From Pandoraea pnomenusa (GTDB taxonomy: Bacteria; Pseudomonadota; Gammaproteobacteria; Burkholderiales; Burkholderiaceae): a stretch of 64,000 bases of DNA. The notes beneath the pieces are model-generated. The model saw only the letters and a program-made list of their open reading frames with translations. It was not told the origin of the DNA and made no database searches. Location: NCBI RefSeq assembly GCF_000767615.3, contig NZ_CP009553.3:496001-560000 (forward strand). Direction: 5' to 3'. The translations under genes and the position numbers were made by a program. Within the stretch, counting starts at the first letter, position 1. Every line of letters starts with the position of its first letter. Of the stretch, positions 63,270-64,000 are shown piece after piece.

Positions 63270-64000
63270 ATGTCCGTTGACGTTTCCCTGTCTTCCGCCG
63301 CGTCTGTGCACGCTGGCTCCGCGGCGTCGGCCGCGTCCGCTGGCTCCGCCGGCTCTGCCGTCATCCGCTCGGCGGCCGACGTTGCCCGACTCGTCAACGA
63401 GGGCGGCGCCCGCGTGTCGAACGCCCGATGGATCGTGGCCATCGCACTGGGCGGTGTGTTCCTCGATGCCTACGACCTCGGCGCACTCGCCTTCGGCCTG
63501 AAGGACGTGACACGCGAGTTCAATCTCACCCCGGCGGGCACTGGCATGGTGGCGTCCGCGATCACTTTCGGTGCCATTGTCGGGGCGTTCCTTGGCGGGT
63601 TCCTGACCGACCGTATCGGCCGCTATCGGGTGTTCATGGCCGACATGCTGTGCTTCGTGATCGCAGCCATCGCCTGTGCGCTCGCCCCCAACGAGTATGT
63701 GCTCGCTGGCGCACGTTTCGTGATGGGGTTGGGCGTCGGCATCGATTTGCCGGTGGCCATGGCGTTCCTCGCCGAGTTTTCCAAGCTCAAGGGGCGGGGG
63801 AACAAGGCCGCGAGGGTCGCGATGTGGTGCCCGACGTGGTACGCAGCGATCTGCGCGTCGTACCTGCTGGTGCTGCTGTGCTACTCGGCGCTGCCGTCGT
63901 CGCACAGTGCGCTGCTGTGGCGCATCATCCTGGGCTTCGGGGCAATTCCCGCACTGGCGATCATCGCCGTGCGCAGCCGTTATATGAGCGAGTCGCCGGT
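63270..64000 (+). CDS. MFS transporter, N-terminal part (cut by window end)
   Basis: 243 codons from ATG 63270, still open at the window edge. A Ser/Ala-rich N-terminal tail (SAASVHAGSAASAASAGSAGSA) is followed by WIVAIALGGVFLDAYDLGALAFGL, FGAIVGAFLGGFLTDRIGRYR (the MFS loop-2/3 signature) and VLAGARFVMGLGVGIDLPVAMAFLAEFSK. This matches metabolite:H+ or aromatic-acid:H+ symporters. No good ribosome site precedes the ATG, so a later start is possible. The substrate is unknown. Confidence 0.85.
   Translation, partial: MSVDVSLSSAASVHAGSAASAASAGSAGSAVIRSAADVARLVNEGGARVSNARWIVAIALGGVFLDAYDLGALAFGLKDVTREFNLTPAGTGMVASAITFGAIVGAFLGGFLTDRIGRYRVFMADMLCFVIAAIACALAPNEYVLAGARFVMGLGVGIDLPVAMAFLAEFSKLKGRGNKAARVAMWCPTWYAAICASYLLVLLCYSALPSSHSALLWRIILGFGAIPALAIIAVRSRYMSESP

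Overview
The window is GC-rich, densely coded bacterial DNA with many ATGA-overlapped operons, a gamma/beta-proteobacterial style porin and a complete Pel exopolysaccharide locus. The protein flavour (a porin beginning QSNVTLYGSIDASIN after its signal peptide, paired IclR/MFS/acyl-CoA gene sets, a separate accC-like carboxylase) suggests Burkholderiaceae, possibly Pandoraea. That placement is inference from gene style; there is no rRNA in the window to anchor it. I saw no insertion sequence, prophage, CRISPR array or replication origin.

Left part (1-6.8 kb): the start of a PAS-domain protein, a GntR/FadR-type regulator, a porin broken by a one-base frameshift, an alpha/beta hydrolase, and a short operon of an NAD-dependent epimerase, a RidA-like protein and an MFS carboxylate transporter. 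This looks like a small uptake and catabolism module for an organic or sugar acid.

Catabolic island (6.8-30.3 kb): the minus strand carries acyl-CoA carboxylase beta subunit, enoyl-CoA hydratase, IclR regulator and biotin carboxylase. The plus strand carries two paralogous peptide-type solute-binding proteins, an FAD dehydrogenase, an SDR, an acyl-CoA ligase, a four-gene Dpp/Opp-type ABC transporter, two acyl-CoA-dehydrogenase-fold flavoproteins, a thiolase, two hot-dog (MaoC-type) proteins and a flavin reductase. A 73-residue biotin carrier protein sits alone among them. The gene set reads as one pathway: ABC import, CoA activation, oxidation and possibly hydroxylation, hydration, carboxylation, thiolysis. 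The substrate cannot be named from sequence. Two IclR paralogues bracket the island.

Middle (30.3-44 kb): a second CoA ligase, MFS transporter and class II aldolase run leftward. They face a TetR regulator and an SDR across two nearly identical palindromic operators. Next come an iron alcohol dehydrogenase and an aldehyde dehydrogenase divergent from a sigma-54 enhancer-binding activator, then a CreA-family protein and a UvrD-like helicase.

Right part (44-64 kb): a tRNA-Ala/tRNA-Glu pair, a strong bidirectional terminator, then galE, glmS, a stand-alone glycoside hydrolase and pelGFEDCBA, all on the minus strand. Pel is a GalNAc-rich cationic exopolysaccharide, and galE plus glmS can supply its amino-sugar nucleotide. 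The GalE has a cysteine at the position that decides acceptance of N-acetylated substrates. PelA appears to have lost its catalytic glutamate, whereas the stand-alone hydrolase keeps the motif. The window ends with a glycine-zipper lipoprotein and the start of another MFS transporter.
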